This document shows, piece by piece, positions 42,829 to 51,107 of a stretch of 64,000 nt of DNA (its first letter is position 1; the number at the start of each line of letters is the position of its first letter). The DNA comes from Leifsonia sp. Leaf264 (GTDB lineage Bacteria > Actinomycetota > Actinomycetes > Actinomycetales > Microbacteriaceae): assembly GCF_001422325.1 (NCBI RefSeq), contig NZ_LMMR01000006.1, positions 372,001-436,000 on the forward strand, given 5' to 3'. Under the pieces are notes generated by a model, which saw only the letters and a program-made list of their open reading frames with translations, made no database searches and was not told the origin of the DNA. The translations under genes and the position numbers were made by a program.

Positions 42829-44295
42829 ATGAGAGTCAAGGACCTGTTCGTCACTCGCTCCGTGAGCGACCTGATCGACGAGACGGAGTACGGCGACGAG
42901 AGGCTCCGACGCAGCATCGGACCGGTCGGTCTCACGGCTCTGGGCGTCGGCGCCATCATCGGCACGGGCATCTTCGTCGTCATCGGCGAGGGGGCGAAGC
43001 TGGCGGGCCCCAGTCTATTCCTCGCGTTCATCCTCGCCGCGATCACCTGCGGGTTCTCGGCGCTCTCATACGCCGAGCTCTCGTCGAGCGTGCCCGTCTC
43101 GGGCAGCGCGTACACCTTCTCCTATGCGACGCTCGGCGAGTTCGTCGCCTTCATCATCGGCTGGGACCTCATCCTCGAGTACGGCGTCGCGGTCGCGGCC
43201 GTCGCCGTCGGCTGGGGCGGCAACCTCAACGCGTTCCTCGAGTCGGTGTTCGGCATCGAGCTGCCCACAGCTCTCACGGCCTCACCGTCGGACGGCGGCG
43301 TGATCAACCTGCCGGCCGTCTTCATCGTGATGCTGATCAGCATCCTGCTCACCCTCGGCACCCGCGAGAGCGCGCGCGCCAATGCCGTCATGGTCGGCAT
43401 CAAGATCGTGATCCTGGTGTTCTTCATCGTGGTGGCGTTCACGGCGTTCCAGGCCGATCACTTCGAGCCGTTCGCCCCCGAGGGATTCGCCGGCATAGCC
43501 TCCGCGGCCGGCGTGATCTTCTTCGCCTACATCGGCTTCGACGCGGTGACCACGGCATCCGAGGAATCGAAGAACCCCGGACGCGACCTTCCCATCGCCG
43601 TCATCGGATCCCTCCTCATCTCCACCGTGCTCTACGTGCTGGTCGCGATCGCCGCCGTCGGTGTGGCCTCGGTCGACACCCTCTCGGGCAGCGACGCCCC
43701 GCTCGCCACGGCGCTCGACGAGGGCGCGGGCATCCCCTGGGCCGGCGGCCTGCTCGCGGCGGGCGCCCTCATCGCCATCACCAGCGTCATCCTCGTGCTC
43801 CTGTACGGCCAGACGCGCATCTTCTTCGCCATGTGCCGCGACGGCCTTCTCCCCCGTCGCCTCGCGAAGGTGAACCCGCGCTTCGGAACCCCGGCTCGCC
43901 TCACTCTCGGATTCGGCACGCTCATCGCGGTCCTGGCCGCGCTCGTGCCCCTCGACGAGATCGTGAAACTCGTCAACATCGGAACCCTGTTCGCCTTCGT
44001 GCTGGTGAACGTCGGCGTGATCATCCTGCGCCGCACCCGCCCCGACATGAAGCGGCCGTTCCGCGTGCCGGGCTCGCCCGTGGTGCCGCTCATCGGCATC
44101 CTGCTCTGCGGCTACCTGATCGCGCAGCTGCCGTGGGAGACCTGGGTTCGGTTCGTCGGTTGGCTCGTGGCCGGCCTCATCATCTACTTCACGTACTCGA
44201 TCCGACACTCGCGGTTGCGCCGAGGGGAGCACGCGACGCGACCTGGGGATGCCGGGGCTCCGGATGCCACCTCGGACCCGGGCGAGAAGGGCTGA
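42829..44295 (+). CDS. Amino acid permease (APC superfamily, cationic-amino-acid-transporter-like)
   Basis: A 488-residue protein with about 12 transmembrane helices. It begins GLTALGVGAIIGTGIFVVIG, the APC helix-1 motif, has FAYIGFDAVTTASEESKNPGRD, the signature of YfnA/CAT-type permeases, and a charged C-terminal tail. Ribosome site GAGAGGA. Probably proton-coupled amino-acid uptake; which amino acid is unknown. Confidence 0.92.
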   Translation: MRVKDLFVTRSVSDLIDETEYGDERLRRSIGPVGLTALGVGAIIGTGIFVVIGEGAKLAGPSLFLAFILAAITCGFSALSYAELSSSVPVSGSAYTFSYATLGEFVAFIIGWDLILEYGVAVAAVAVGWGGNLNAFLESVFGIELPTALTASPSDGGVINLPAVFIVMLISILLTLGTRESARANAVMVGIKIVILVFFIVVAFTAFQADHFEPFAPEGFAGIASAAGVIFFAYIGFDAVTTASEESKNPGRDLPIAVIGSLLISTVLYVLVAIAAVGVASVDTLSGSDAPLATALDEGAGIPWAGGLLAAGALIAITSVILVLLYGQTRIFFAMCRDGLLPRRLAKVNPRFGTPARLTLGFGTLIAVLAALVPLDEIVKLVNIGTLFAFVLVNVGVIILRRTRPDMKRPFRVPGSPVVPLIGILLCGYLIAQLPWETWVRFVGWLVAGLIIYFTYSIRHSRLRRGEHATRPGDAGAPDATSDPGEKG

Positions 44296-44352
44296 GCGAC
44301 GACCGCGGCGACAAAGGCGGTGGCAACGGGCGCTACTCGGCCAGCTCAGAGG

Positions 44353-45057
44353 TCAGCGCACCCCCTCCAGCGCCGCCCGGTTCGCCTCGTACTTGCGCTT
44401 GCCCACCAGCTTCCAGATCGTGCGCACCGGAGCCGGCAGGTGCTTCTTCTGCCACTCGACGCCGCCGTCGGGTTGGGCGGCGAGGATCGCGCCGAGCTGC
44501 AGGAACATCGCGCCCTTCGGCGTGGCCTTGCGCCCATGCTCGCCGAACCAGTCCACCTCCTTCTGGGTGAGCGTGGTCTCCATGACGGGCACGATGTTCG
44601 CCACTTCATCGCCGAGGTGCACGTCGAGCGCCGCATTGATGCCGTCGAGAGCACCGTGGACGAATGCCGCATCCGCCGGCGACCCGCTCGAACGCCAGGC
44701 GGGCAGCGCCTCGTCGAGGGCGTCGAGGTACACCAGCATCTCGGCGTGCTGCGCCTTCATGCGCGAGACGTGCGCGGCGCACGATGGCGCGCGCTGCTCG
44801 AGCGTGCTCCACAGATGGGTGTCCTCCCCCTCGTGGTGCGCGTGCAGCCCGAGGGACAGCAGCGTCAGGTGATCGGCGACAATCCCGGCGTGGTTCGCGT
44901 CGCCGTCGCGCACTCCCTCGACCAGCGCGGGGCCCTCCTCGAAGCCGGCGCGGAACATCCGGTGGATCTCCTCCATCCCCGAGGCATCGCAGGTGACGGA
45001 TGCCGCACCCCCGCCTCCGGGCTGGTCACCGCTCGCGGGAAGGATCGTTGCAGACAT
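44353..45057 (-). CDS. Hemerythrin HHE-domain protein
   Basis: A four-helix-bundle diiron protein of about 234 residues. Candidate ligands are in EEIHRMFR, LHAHHEGEDTHLW, KAQHAEMLVYLDAL and the last HLGDEVANIVP. The C-terminal third is less conserved. The start at 45057 has GGAG six bases upstream; 45069 is an alternative giving four more residues. It may sense or bind oxygen or nitric oxide; unproven. Confidence 0.85.
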   Translation of the reverse strand: MSATILPASGDQPGGGGAASVTCDASGMEEIHRMFRAGFEEGPALVEGVRDGDANHAGIVADHLTLLSLGLHAHHEGEDTHLWSTLEQRAPSCAAHVSRMKAQHAEMLVYLDALDEALPAWRSSGSPADAAFVHGALDGINAALDVHLGDEVANIVPVMETTLTQKEVDWFGEHGRKATPKGAMFLQLGAILAAQPDGGVEWQKKHLPAPVRTIWKLVGKRKYEANRAALEGVR

Positions 45058-45402
45058 GGGGAGCTCCATTCGGGTCAGGAGGTTGGAAAGGCACGCGAGC
45101 GGAGCGCCGGATCGTCGAACCGGCTGGGCCGGTTACGACGACGCTGACGCTCGGATGCTGCCAGACCACATTCCACTCCGGCCGACGCCCTCACGCAACA
45201 GGCAATTCCTACGCCGGGCAGCGCCCACGGGCCGAGCAGCACTCAACCGCTCGCTGAGGCCCGACGAAGTCGCGGCCGAATCACCTACGCGACCCGCCGC
45301 TTCTTCGCCAACGTCTCCGCGATGACCCCAGCGCGGCATCCGTCCCGGATGACAATGACCGCCGGATCGCCTCGGCCGAGCCGCCGCACTACGCCGACAG
45401 CG
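45058..45402. other. Intergenic region with dispersed repeat copy B
   Basis: About 345 bases with no gene. Repeat copy B is at 45249-45283. Confidence 0.55.
45249..45283. repeat. Dispersed palindromic repeat, copy B
   Basis: GCTGAGGCCCGACGAAGTCG followed by CGGCCGAA. The CGAC-GAA-GTCG core, flanked by GGCC, forms a bulged hairpin. Shared with 42561, 45921 and 45964. Confidence 0.65.
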
Positions 45403-45753
45403 TCAGCACTTCTTGATGCCGTCGAACTGACCCAGGGCGCCGGTGGAGTGACGGTAGGTCGCTCCGGGTGAGAGGGTCTTGCACGGGCTGTCGGGCGCGG
45501 CGGCCCAGATGATCTTGACTCGCTGCGTCGTGGAGCACGTGTTCTTGATGATGGCGTACGGGAAACCCCAGCTGTGGCCCGTCTTCGTCTCCCTCACACA
45601 CGTTGGCGCGAGGGTCGCCTTGATGAGAGTCGAACCGACGGATGCCGACAACGCGGCCGGAGCAGGCGCCGCGTTCGCTGCAGCGGCCACGCCGAGAGAC
45701 ATCGGTACAGCGAGTGCGATCGATGCAACGGTTGCGAACATGTGACGCTTCAT
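45403..45753 (-). CDS. Small secreted protein with four cysteines
   Basis: A 116-residue exported protein. The signal peptide (MKRHMFATVASIALAVPMSL) probably ends after AANA (28). The mature part of about 88 residues has Cys at 52, 73, 91 and 116. The pattern of two disulphides, an SW motif between the first two Cys, and CKTLSPGATY resembles tendamistat-type alpha-amylase inhibitors (SWRY; CYAVAPGQIT). Identity is low, so this is only a suggestion. Downstream is a glycosyltransferase. Confidence 0.7.
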   Translation of the reverse strand: MKRHMFATVASIALAVPMSLGVAAAANAAPAPAALSASVGSTLIKATLAPTCVRETKTGHSWGFPYAIIKNTCSTTQRVKIIWAAAPDSPCKTLSPGATYRHSTGALGQFDGIKKC

Positions 45754-45920
45754 GAGGAGCCTTTCGGTTGTCGGGATGTACCCGCGAGCAAATCACTCGA
45801 CAGCGAGCGCCGACAGGGGTTGATTTCCGCGCGGGAGCCATTTCAACTGCTGCGGTCCCGGAGGCGGGCAACGATCGTCCGGCTGGCTACCCCCGCCCGC
45901 CGTCTCGCCAGCGCCACCCG

Positions 45921-45956
45921 CCCACTGAGGCCCGACGCAGTCGCGGCCGAAGCGCA
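45921..45956. repeat. Dispersed palindromic repeat, copy C
   Basis: ACTGAGGCCCGACGCAGTCG then CGGCCGAAGCG, nearly identical to copy B. A shorter variant follows at once (copy D). Confidence 0.65.
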
Positions 45957-45963
45957 CCCGCCC

Positions 45964-45994
45964 GCAGGGCACGGACGAAGTCCGCGCCGAAGCG
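45964..45994. repeat. Dispersed palindromic repeat, copy D (partial)
   Basis: GCACGGACGAAGTCCGCGCC then GAAGCG. GGAC-GAA-GTCC keeps the hairpin while the sequence changes, which suggests selection for structure. Confidence 0.5.
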
Positions 45995-46005
45995 CGCCCT
46001 CACCC

Positions 46006-47313
46006 TCACGCAACCTGCCGCTTCTTCGCCAGCGCATCCGCGAGGATCCCGTGCACGGCATCCGGCCCCGGCGAGCGCCGGATCGCCTCGCCGATCGCCG
46101 CGGCCCGCGAACTGTAGCCATCGTCGCCAAGCACACGACGAACAGCCGCCCCGACCTTCGCCTCAGTCGGCGCATCCGTCCGCAGATTCACGCCCACACC
46201 CGCCCAGTCCACGCGCGCACTCACCTCCGTCTTATCCTCGGTCATCCCGGCGACGACGAGCGGAACTCCGTGCTCGAGCGCGTAGTGCACGCCGCCGTAT
46301 CCGCCGTTCGTCACCATGAGATCGGTGAGCGGCAGCAGTTGGTCGTACGGCAGGAACGACGCCGCCCGCACATTGGCAGGCAAGTCGGCGGGCAGTGACG
46401 AGACCGGACGCCCGCCCGTCGCCACCACGACGAGGGCATCGAGCGATGCAAGAGAACGTACAGTCGGCTCGACCAGGTTCCAGTCCGAGTTGGCGACAGT
46501 CCCCTGTGTCACGTGCACCACCGGACGCACTCCCCGCGCAGCAAGCACATCGCCCCACCACGCCGGCAGCGGAGCCGTCGATGCCCGCGACCGCGACACC
46601 GGTCCGACGAAGTGCACGGTGTCGGGCAACCCCGCCCGCGGATACTCGAACTCCGGCACCGTGAACTGCACGACCAGGTCGGCTCCGCTCGGCCAGTCGA
46701 GGAAGAAGCGCGGCAACTCGCGACCGATCTCGGCCCGCGCGATCTCGTTCGCGTAGCGCTGCACCGGCGCGAACACGCCCTTCTCGGCGGTCGCGGTCAA
46801 GAACGCGTTCCGCAGCCGCCCGAGCCCAGCGGGCAGGGGCTTGATGCCGAGACCGAACGGGGCGACGTCGGGGTGCTTGAGACCGAGCGGGATCATCCCG
46901 AGGTTCACCAGCAGCGGACGCCGCGACCGCGGCAACCCGCTGAGCACCGCGGCGCCGGCGAACATCGATTCCGCGAGGATCGCATCCGTCTTCTCAGCCG
47001 CAAGAGCCTCGCGCACGGCCGCGAGCTGCGCGGGCACCGGCTTCAGGAAGATCTCGATCATGTCGTAACGGATGCCCGCGGGTCCGCGCAGCCCACGTCG
47101 CCCCGGGAACGCGGCGTCCATGTCGGTGTCGTCGTAGTCGGCGGCATCCGGCAGCGGCAGGAACTCGGCGCCGGTCGCGACCACGGCGTCGCGGTAGCGC
47201 ACACCGGTGAGGAAGCGCACGCGATCGCCGGCGGCGACGAGCGAGGCCGCGACGGAGAGCAGGGGTGTGACGTGCCCGTGGACGGGCGTGGAGGTGATGA
47301 GCACGGATGTCAT
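46006..47313 (-). CDS. MGT/UGT-family glycosyltransferase
   Basis: A 435-residue GT-B transferase. The N-terminus ITSTPVHGHVTPLLSVAASL is typical of the macrolide/UDP-glycosyltransferase family. The C-terminal donor site has VVHVTQGTVAN, FLPYDQLLPLTDLMVTNGG and GVPLVVAGMTEDKTEVSARV. It would glycosylate a small molecule. The next gene, divergent tetR, is a natural regulator. Start 47313 has GAGGAATCT. Confidence 0.9.
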   Translation of the reverse strand: MTSVLITSTPVHGHVTPLLSVAASLVAAGDRVRFLTGVRYRDAVVATGAEFLPLPDAADYDDTDMDAAFPGRRGLRGPAGIRYDMIEIFLKPVPAQLAAVREALAAEKTDAILAESMFAGAAVLSGLPRSRRPLLVNLGMIPLGLKHPDVAPFGLGIKPLPAGLGRLRNAFLTATAEKGVFAPVQRYANEIARAEIGRELPRFFLDWPSGADLVVQFTVPEFEYPRAGLPDTVHFVGPVSRSRASTAPLPAWWGDVLAARGVRPVVHVTQGTVANSDWNLVEPTVRSLASLDALVVVATGGRPVSSLPADLPANVRAASFLPYDQLLPLTDLMVTNGGYGGVHYALEHGVPLVVAGMTEDKTEVSARVDWAGVGVNLRTDAPTEAKVGAAVRRVLGDDGYSSRAAAIGEAIRRSPGPDAVHGILADALAKKRQVA

Positions 47314-47398
47314 GGTGACGAGATTCCTCGGGTCGAGTGGAAGGCGGTTACGATTGAACCACCTCCCGCAGTATTCACTACCCCGTAGGGTTAAGCAA

Positions 47399-47404
47399 TA
47401 GGAT
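47399..47404 (+). promoter_or_regulatory. Leaderless promoter -10 (TAGGAT) of tetR
   Basis: TAGGAT, seven bases, ATG at 47412. A short inverted repeat ACCC-CGTA-GGGT just upstream may be the operator controlling both divergent genes. Confidence 0.5.
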
Positions 47405-47411
47405 AACCGAC

Positions 47412-48053
47412 ATGTCAGGGAAGCCCCCTACCCGCAGCTACGTCTCGTCGCTCCGCACCGAGCAGGCGGCGACCACGCGCCGGCGCATCCTCGAGGCTGC
47501 GGCCGTCTGCTTCGCCGAGAACGGCTACAGCGGCACCTCGCTCGCCGACATCGCCGCCCGCGCCGGAGTCTCCCCCGAGACCGTGAAGAACAACGGCCCC
47601 AAACGCGAACTCCTCCTCGGAGCCTTCGAGCAGGCCTTCGCCGGTACCGAGGGCCCAGCGCCCGTCGTCGACAGCGACCCCGCCCAGGAGATTCTGGCGA
47701 TAACCGATGCGGAGGCCTTCCTCACCGCTACCGCCGCCTTCGTCGCCGCCGCAAACGCCCGCACCAGCGTGCTCTGGATCGAGTTCCTGGCGGCGGCCAA
47801 CGCGGATGCGCTGGTCGCCGCCGCGTTGGACAACCTGCTCGCTCGTCGCCGGGCGGACTACCGCGGTGTGGTCGAGCAGCTCATTTCGCGTGGCCTCGCG
47901 ACGGGCGTGGACGACGTCGAGGCAGCCGCCGCCACGCTGTCATTCCTGTGGTCGCCGGAGAGCCACCAGCAGCTCGTGCTGCAGAGCGGGTGGACGACCG
48001 AAGACTACGACCAGTGGCTGGCCGACGCGGCACGGAAGCAGTTCGTGGGGTGA
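47412..48053 (+). CDS. TetR-family transcriptional regulator
   Basis: A 213-residue repressor. N-terminal HTH: ATTRRRILEAAAVCFAENGYS, SLADIAARAGVSPETV with the recognition helix slightly unusual (VKNNGPKRELL). The helical C-terminus is not diagnostic. It is divergent from the glycosyltransferase. The first 35 codons have a close copy at 49,788-49,890, which is broken. Confidence 0.9.
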   Translation: MSGKPPTRSYVSSLRTEQAATTRRRILEAAAVCFAENGYSGTSLADIAARAGVSPETVKNNGPKRELLLGAFEQAFAGTEGPAPVVDSDPAQEILAITDAEAFLTATAAFVAAANARTSVLWIEFLAAANADALVAAALDNLLARRRADYRGVVEQLISRGLATGVDDVEAAAATLSFLWSPESHQQLVLQSGWTTEDYDQWLADAARKQFVG

Positions 48054-48090
48054 ATGTCGCTGCGCCGGAATGGCGCAGTGTCAGGCCGCG

Positions 48091-49719
48091 TCACTCCGCC
48101 CCGTCGAGCACGTCGACATCCGAGCGATCGCCGAGCATCTCCCAGCGCAGCAGCGACACCGGCACGTTGCCGTTCTCCCAGAGGAAATCGTGCAGGCGAC
48201 GCAGGTCGAAGGCGGCGCCGCCCGCGACGGACGCATCCGCCACCAGCCGCAGCACCTCGTGCTTGCCCACGTTGTACGACATCGCGAGCCCCGGCGTCGC
48301 GACGTACATGGCGGTCTCCTCGGTGGCCGTGGCGAGATCCATCGGCACCCGTTCCACGAAGAAGCGCACAGCATCCGCGTGGCTGAAAACGCCAGTGACG
48401 AGGTTGACGTCGACGATCACCCGCAGCGCCCGCAGCCGCATGAAGTTGTGCACGATCACCTGCGAGTGCGGGGCGTCGGCGAACAGCCCGGCGGTGAGCA
48501 TGAGCTCCTCGTTGTAGTGCGCGAGGCCCTCGTTGGGCACCGAGTCGTAGACGTGGCGCCGCAGCGGCCGCGGATTGCCCCAGGAGAGCGCGAGCTGCTG
48601 GGCATGCACGCCCTCGTGGATGATGCCGAGCCGCGGATCGCGCGCGCTTGCCGCGTCGAAGTAGGGCAGCTCGGTCGACGGCTCGGGGATGTAGGAGGTG
48701 GCCGTCTCAATGCGAGCGTGGTTGCCCAGGTCGTCGGTCACCCCGAACATCGCGAACGGCGACAGATAGGCGGGTGTCGCGGCGAACTCGTAGTGCCGCA
48801 GGCTCTCGGGCTGGCTGAGCAGGTCGTGCCGTTCGTAGAAGGAGCGCACCTCCCGCTCTCCCTCGATCTGTGCCGACACTTCTGCGTCGACGGATGCCGC
48901 AACCGGCGGTTCCGCCTCCCCCGCGAAGCTTGCCCGGGCGGCCTCTTCGGCTACGACCGCACGCCGATAGTCCTGCTCAGCGGCGCGCACCAGCTCCTCG
49001 GGCTCGCCGGCGATCAGCGCGACATGACGCAGGTACCAGACGAATTCCTCCCGTCCGACGATGGCGTCAGGTCCGAGGTCGCCCGCGTTCTCCTCGAGCC
49101 AGGCACGGTAACGCTCGAGGGCGTCGCGGGCCGGCGGGAGCGCAGCGGTGAGGGCAAGTCGCGTCTCGTCATCGACGTGATCGGCGACCGCGGTGACGGA
49201 TGTCGCGAGCCGCTCGCCGATGTCGTCCAGCATCCCGATGGCCACGTGGGCCAGCGACGCGACGCCGTGCTCGGCGAGGTTGGCGATGGCGCCGTCGACG
49301 GCATCCGGCATCGCGGTGAGCACCATCACGAGGTCGGCCCGGCGCTCGGCATGGAAGGGCGCCGGCTGCAGCAGCAGGTCGAACCACGGGCCGACGATCT
49401 GGCCGAAGAGGAACACCGCGTCGCGCTCCCAGTTGCGGAGCACGTCGAGCTCCCAGTGCACGCGCGCCAGGGCGGAGCCGAGAAGCCGGTGGTCGACCTG
49501 CACCGGCACGGGCTCGGCGCTCACGTCGATGGCCGCATGCCTCTCGGCGAACACGCGCAGCTGCACGATCCGTTCGGCGACGGATGCGGCATCGAACGAC
49601 GGCACCCACCCCGCGGGCCGCGCCATCCGCGGAACGTCATCGGAGGTGTGGAAGCCGGTCGCCGCCTTCCATGCCCAGAATTCGGAGCCGAGCCGGTCGA
49701 GATCCGTCGTCGCAGACAT
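48091..49719 (-). CDS. DUF885-family metallopeptidase-like protein
   Basis: A 542-residue cytosolic protein. The DUF885 zinc-site motif HEGVHAQQ is at about 367-374, followed by NEGLAHYNEELML with the third ligand. No signal peptide. Family members are thought to be carboxypeptidase-like; activity is unproven. The start is supported by TACGCT (49726-49731 on the minus strand) six bases upstream. Tail-to-tail with tetR. Confidence 0.85.
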   Translation of the reverse strand: MSATTDLDRLGSEFWAWKAATGFHTSDDVPRMARPAGWVPSFDAASVAERIVQLRVFAERHAAIDVSAEPVPVQVDHRLLGSALARVHWELDVLRNWERDAVFLFGQIVGPWFDLLLQPAPFHAERRADLVMVLTAMPDAVDGAIANLAEHGVASLAHVAIGMLDDIGERLATSVTAVADHVDDETRLALTAALPPARDALERYRAWLEENAGDLGPDAIVGREEFVWYLRHVALIAGEPEELVRAAEQDYRRAVVAEEAARASFAGEAEPPVAASVDAEVSAQIEGEREVRSFYERHDLLSQPESLRHYEFAATPAYLSPFAMFGVTDDLGNHARIETATSYIPEPSTELPYFDAASARDPRLGIIHEGVHAQQLALSWGNPRPLRRHVYDSVPNEGLAHYNEELMLTAGLFADAPHSQVIVHNFMRLRALRVIVDVNLVTGVFSHADAVRFFVERVPMDLATATEETAMYVATPGLAMSYNVGKHEVLRLVADASVAGGAAFDLRRLHDFLWENGNVPVSLLRWEMLGDRSDVDVLDGAE

Positions 49720-49725
49720 GCTCCC

Positions 49726-49731
49726 AGCGTA
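49726..49731 (-). promoter_or_regulatory. Leaderless promoter -10 (TACGCT)
   Basis: On the minus strand TACGCT lies six bases before the ATG at 49719. Confidence 0.6.
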
Positions 49732-49787
49732 TTGCGCACCGCCGACAACGCGGCAGGGGTGGGATTCGTCAGCGGCGCCGTGAACCT

Positions 49788-49908
49788 AAGCCCCTACCTG
49801 CACCGACGTCTCGTCGCTCCGCACCGAGCAGGCAGCGACCACCCGCCGACGCATCCTCGAGACCCGCGACGCTTGCTTCACCGGTAGAGGTATTTCGCAC
49901 CGCTGACG
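49788..49908 (+). pseudogene. Truncated copy of a tetR gene
   Basis: The DNA repeats the 5' part of the 47412 tetR gene almost base for base from TCGTCGCTCCGCACCGAGCA through the HTH start, encoding SSLRTEQAATTRRRILE. The start codon is lost, similarity fades after about 49,890 and the frame stops soon after. It marks the left edge of the low-GC block, suggesting that incoming DNA cut a second tetR copy. Confidence 0.75.
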
Positions 49909-49977
49909 ACGAGCGATTACCTTTCCTGGCCGGCGCGCGCCTCATGACCTGGCTAATTAACGCGCGGGGTTGGTCTC

Positions 49978-51105
49978 TTATCCAGTCGTTATGGTCCCGC
50001 CCGGCTGCAGCGCTGCAGGCGGCTCGAATGACGCAAGCAGCTCTGGAAAGAGGTCGAGCATCGCCCTGACCAACCGCACGAGAATCTGCATTGCTTCGTC
50101 CGGTACATCACGTGCCCGGTGGAAGACAAGATTTCGCACTGAGTACATTGCTGCTATGCCTTGCTTCGGAGCTTGCCCGCTCTTAACTAGCAGCTCATTT
50201 GAGGCAAACTCCAACTCATCGAGACTGTAGCCCTGTGAGTAGTCAGTCACCAGCCGATTGAGGCGCTTCTTCTCATTCATCTCCTCGCTTAGGTCATTCA
50301 AGGCATCTCGAACACCGAAGAAACCTTGTCCTTCTTTTGAAAGCTCGACCGAGATCTCCTTAGCCACCTTCGACAGGCGCTCGGCAAGAACTAGCTCCAT
50401 CAAATACTCGAAGACCTGATACGAGTAGAAGAACTGGGTGATGGGAGAAGAACTTGACGTGACGGCCAACGAGATGAGCCTCGATACCATTTCAGGAGAT
50501 GCAACAGCGGACGATTGCCGTTCCAGTACGAAGTGGCCGAGAGGGGTGTCGGGACCGGACCACTCGAGTTGGCCCGGCTCGTAGTAGCGCTCTGGGACGA
50601 AACCAAAACGCACGAGTGCTGGCACAATTTGAGAAATGTCGAAAGGTGCCAGGGATCCCAGGGTCTCTTCGCTGATGGTTAGAAAGGCAATGTTGTCGTC
50701 GAACAGATCGGCGATGTTGACGGCAGCTCCCGCATCTGCCGCCTTTAACCTCAACACTTCGAGGTCGATTTCGCGAAGTGCTAACTGGATCGTCATATAC
50801 GCGTACTTGAGAAAATACTCATTCCCGGATTCGTCGTGATCGACTGAGCCGAGCGCGTTTGCTGGGATGAGCCATCCAATCCGTGTCCGCCCCTTCCCTG
50901 ATCGGACGAGCACCTGCCTCACTGAGTTCTCCGATAAGTCCTTGCGAGCGAACCGGTGAATTGCGAAAGATTTCTCGGCGTGCGCCTCATCCAAAACCAG
51001 AGGCGTAGATACAAAAAACTCCTCTTGCTCCCCTACCCTCACAACAAAAGTGTCATCGACGCGCTCCACACTTCGAGGTGCCAGGCCGCCGCTACTCTGC
51101 ACCAT
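49978..51105 (-). CDS. Hypothetical protein with C-terminal HEPN-like motif
   Basis: A 375-residue protein of the accessory block. The first two-thirds match nothing I know. The C-terminal all-helical region has VRNLVFHRA, a perfect R-N-x3-H HEPN RNase signature (Arg324, His329), followed by long helices (EAMQILVRLVRAMLDLF). HEPN proteins of defence loci cut RNA when triggered; this activity is inferred. It begins two bases after the DGQHR gene stop, with a poor ribosome site, so translation is probably coupled. A partner or sensor role is also possible. Confidence 0.7.
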   Translation of the reverse strand: MVQSSGGLAPRSVERVDDTFVVRVGEQEEFFVSTPLVLDEAHAEKSFAIHRFARKDLSENSVRQVLVRSGKGRTRIGWLIPANALGSVDHDESGNEYFLKYAYMTIQLALREIDLEVLRLKAADAGAAVNIADLFDDNIAFLTISEETLGSLAPFDISQIVPALVRFGFVPERYYEPGQLEWSGPDTPLGHFVLERQSSAVASPEMVSRLISLAVTSSSSPITQFFYSYQVFEYLMELVLAERLSKVAKEISVELSKEGQGFFGVRDALNDLSEEMNEKKRLNRLVTDYSQGYSLDELEFASNELLVKSGQAPKQGIAAMYSVRNLVFHRARDVPDEAMQILVRLVRAMLDLFPELLASFEPPAALQPGGTITTG

Positions 51106-51107
51106 GC

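Noticed and set aside
49978-51105. Classifying the block as a Dnd phosphorothioation system because of the DndB-like protein
   Set aside because: No DndA/C/D/E-like genes occur nearby, and the motif is DGLQR rather than DGQHR.
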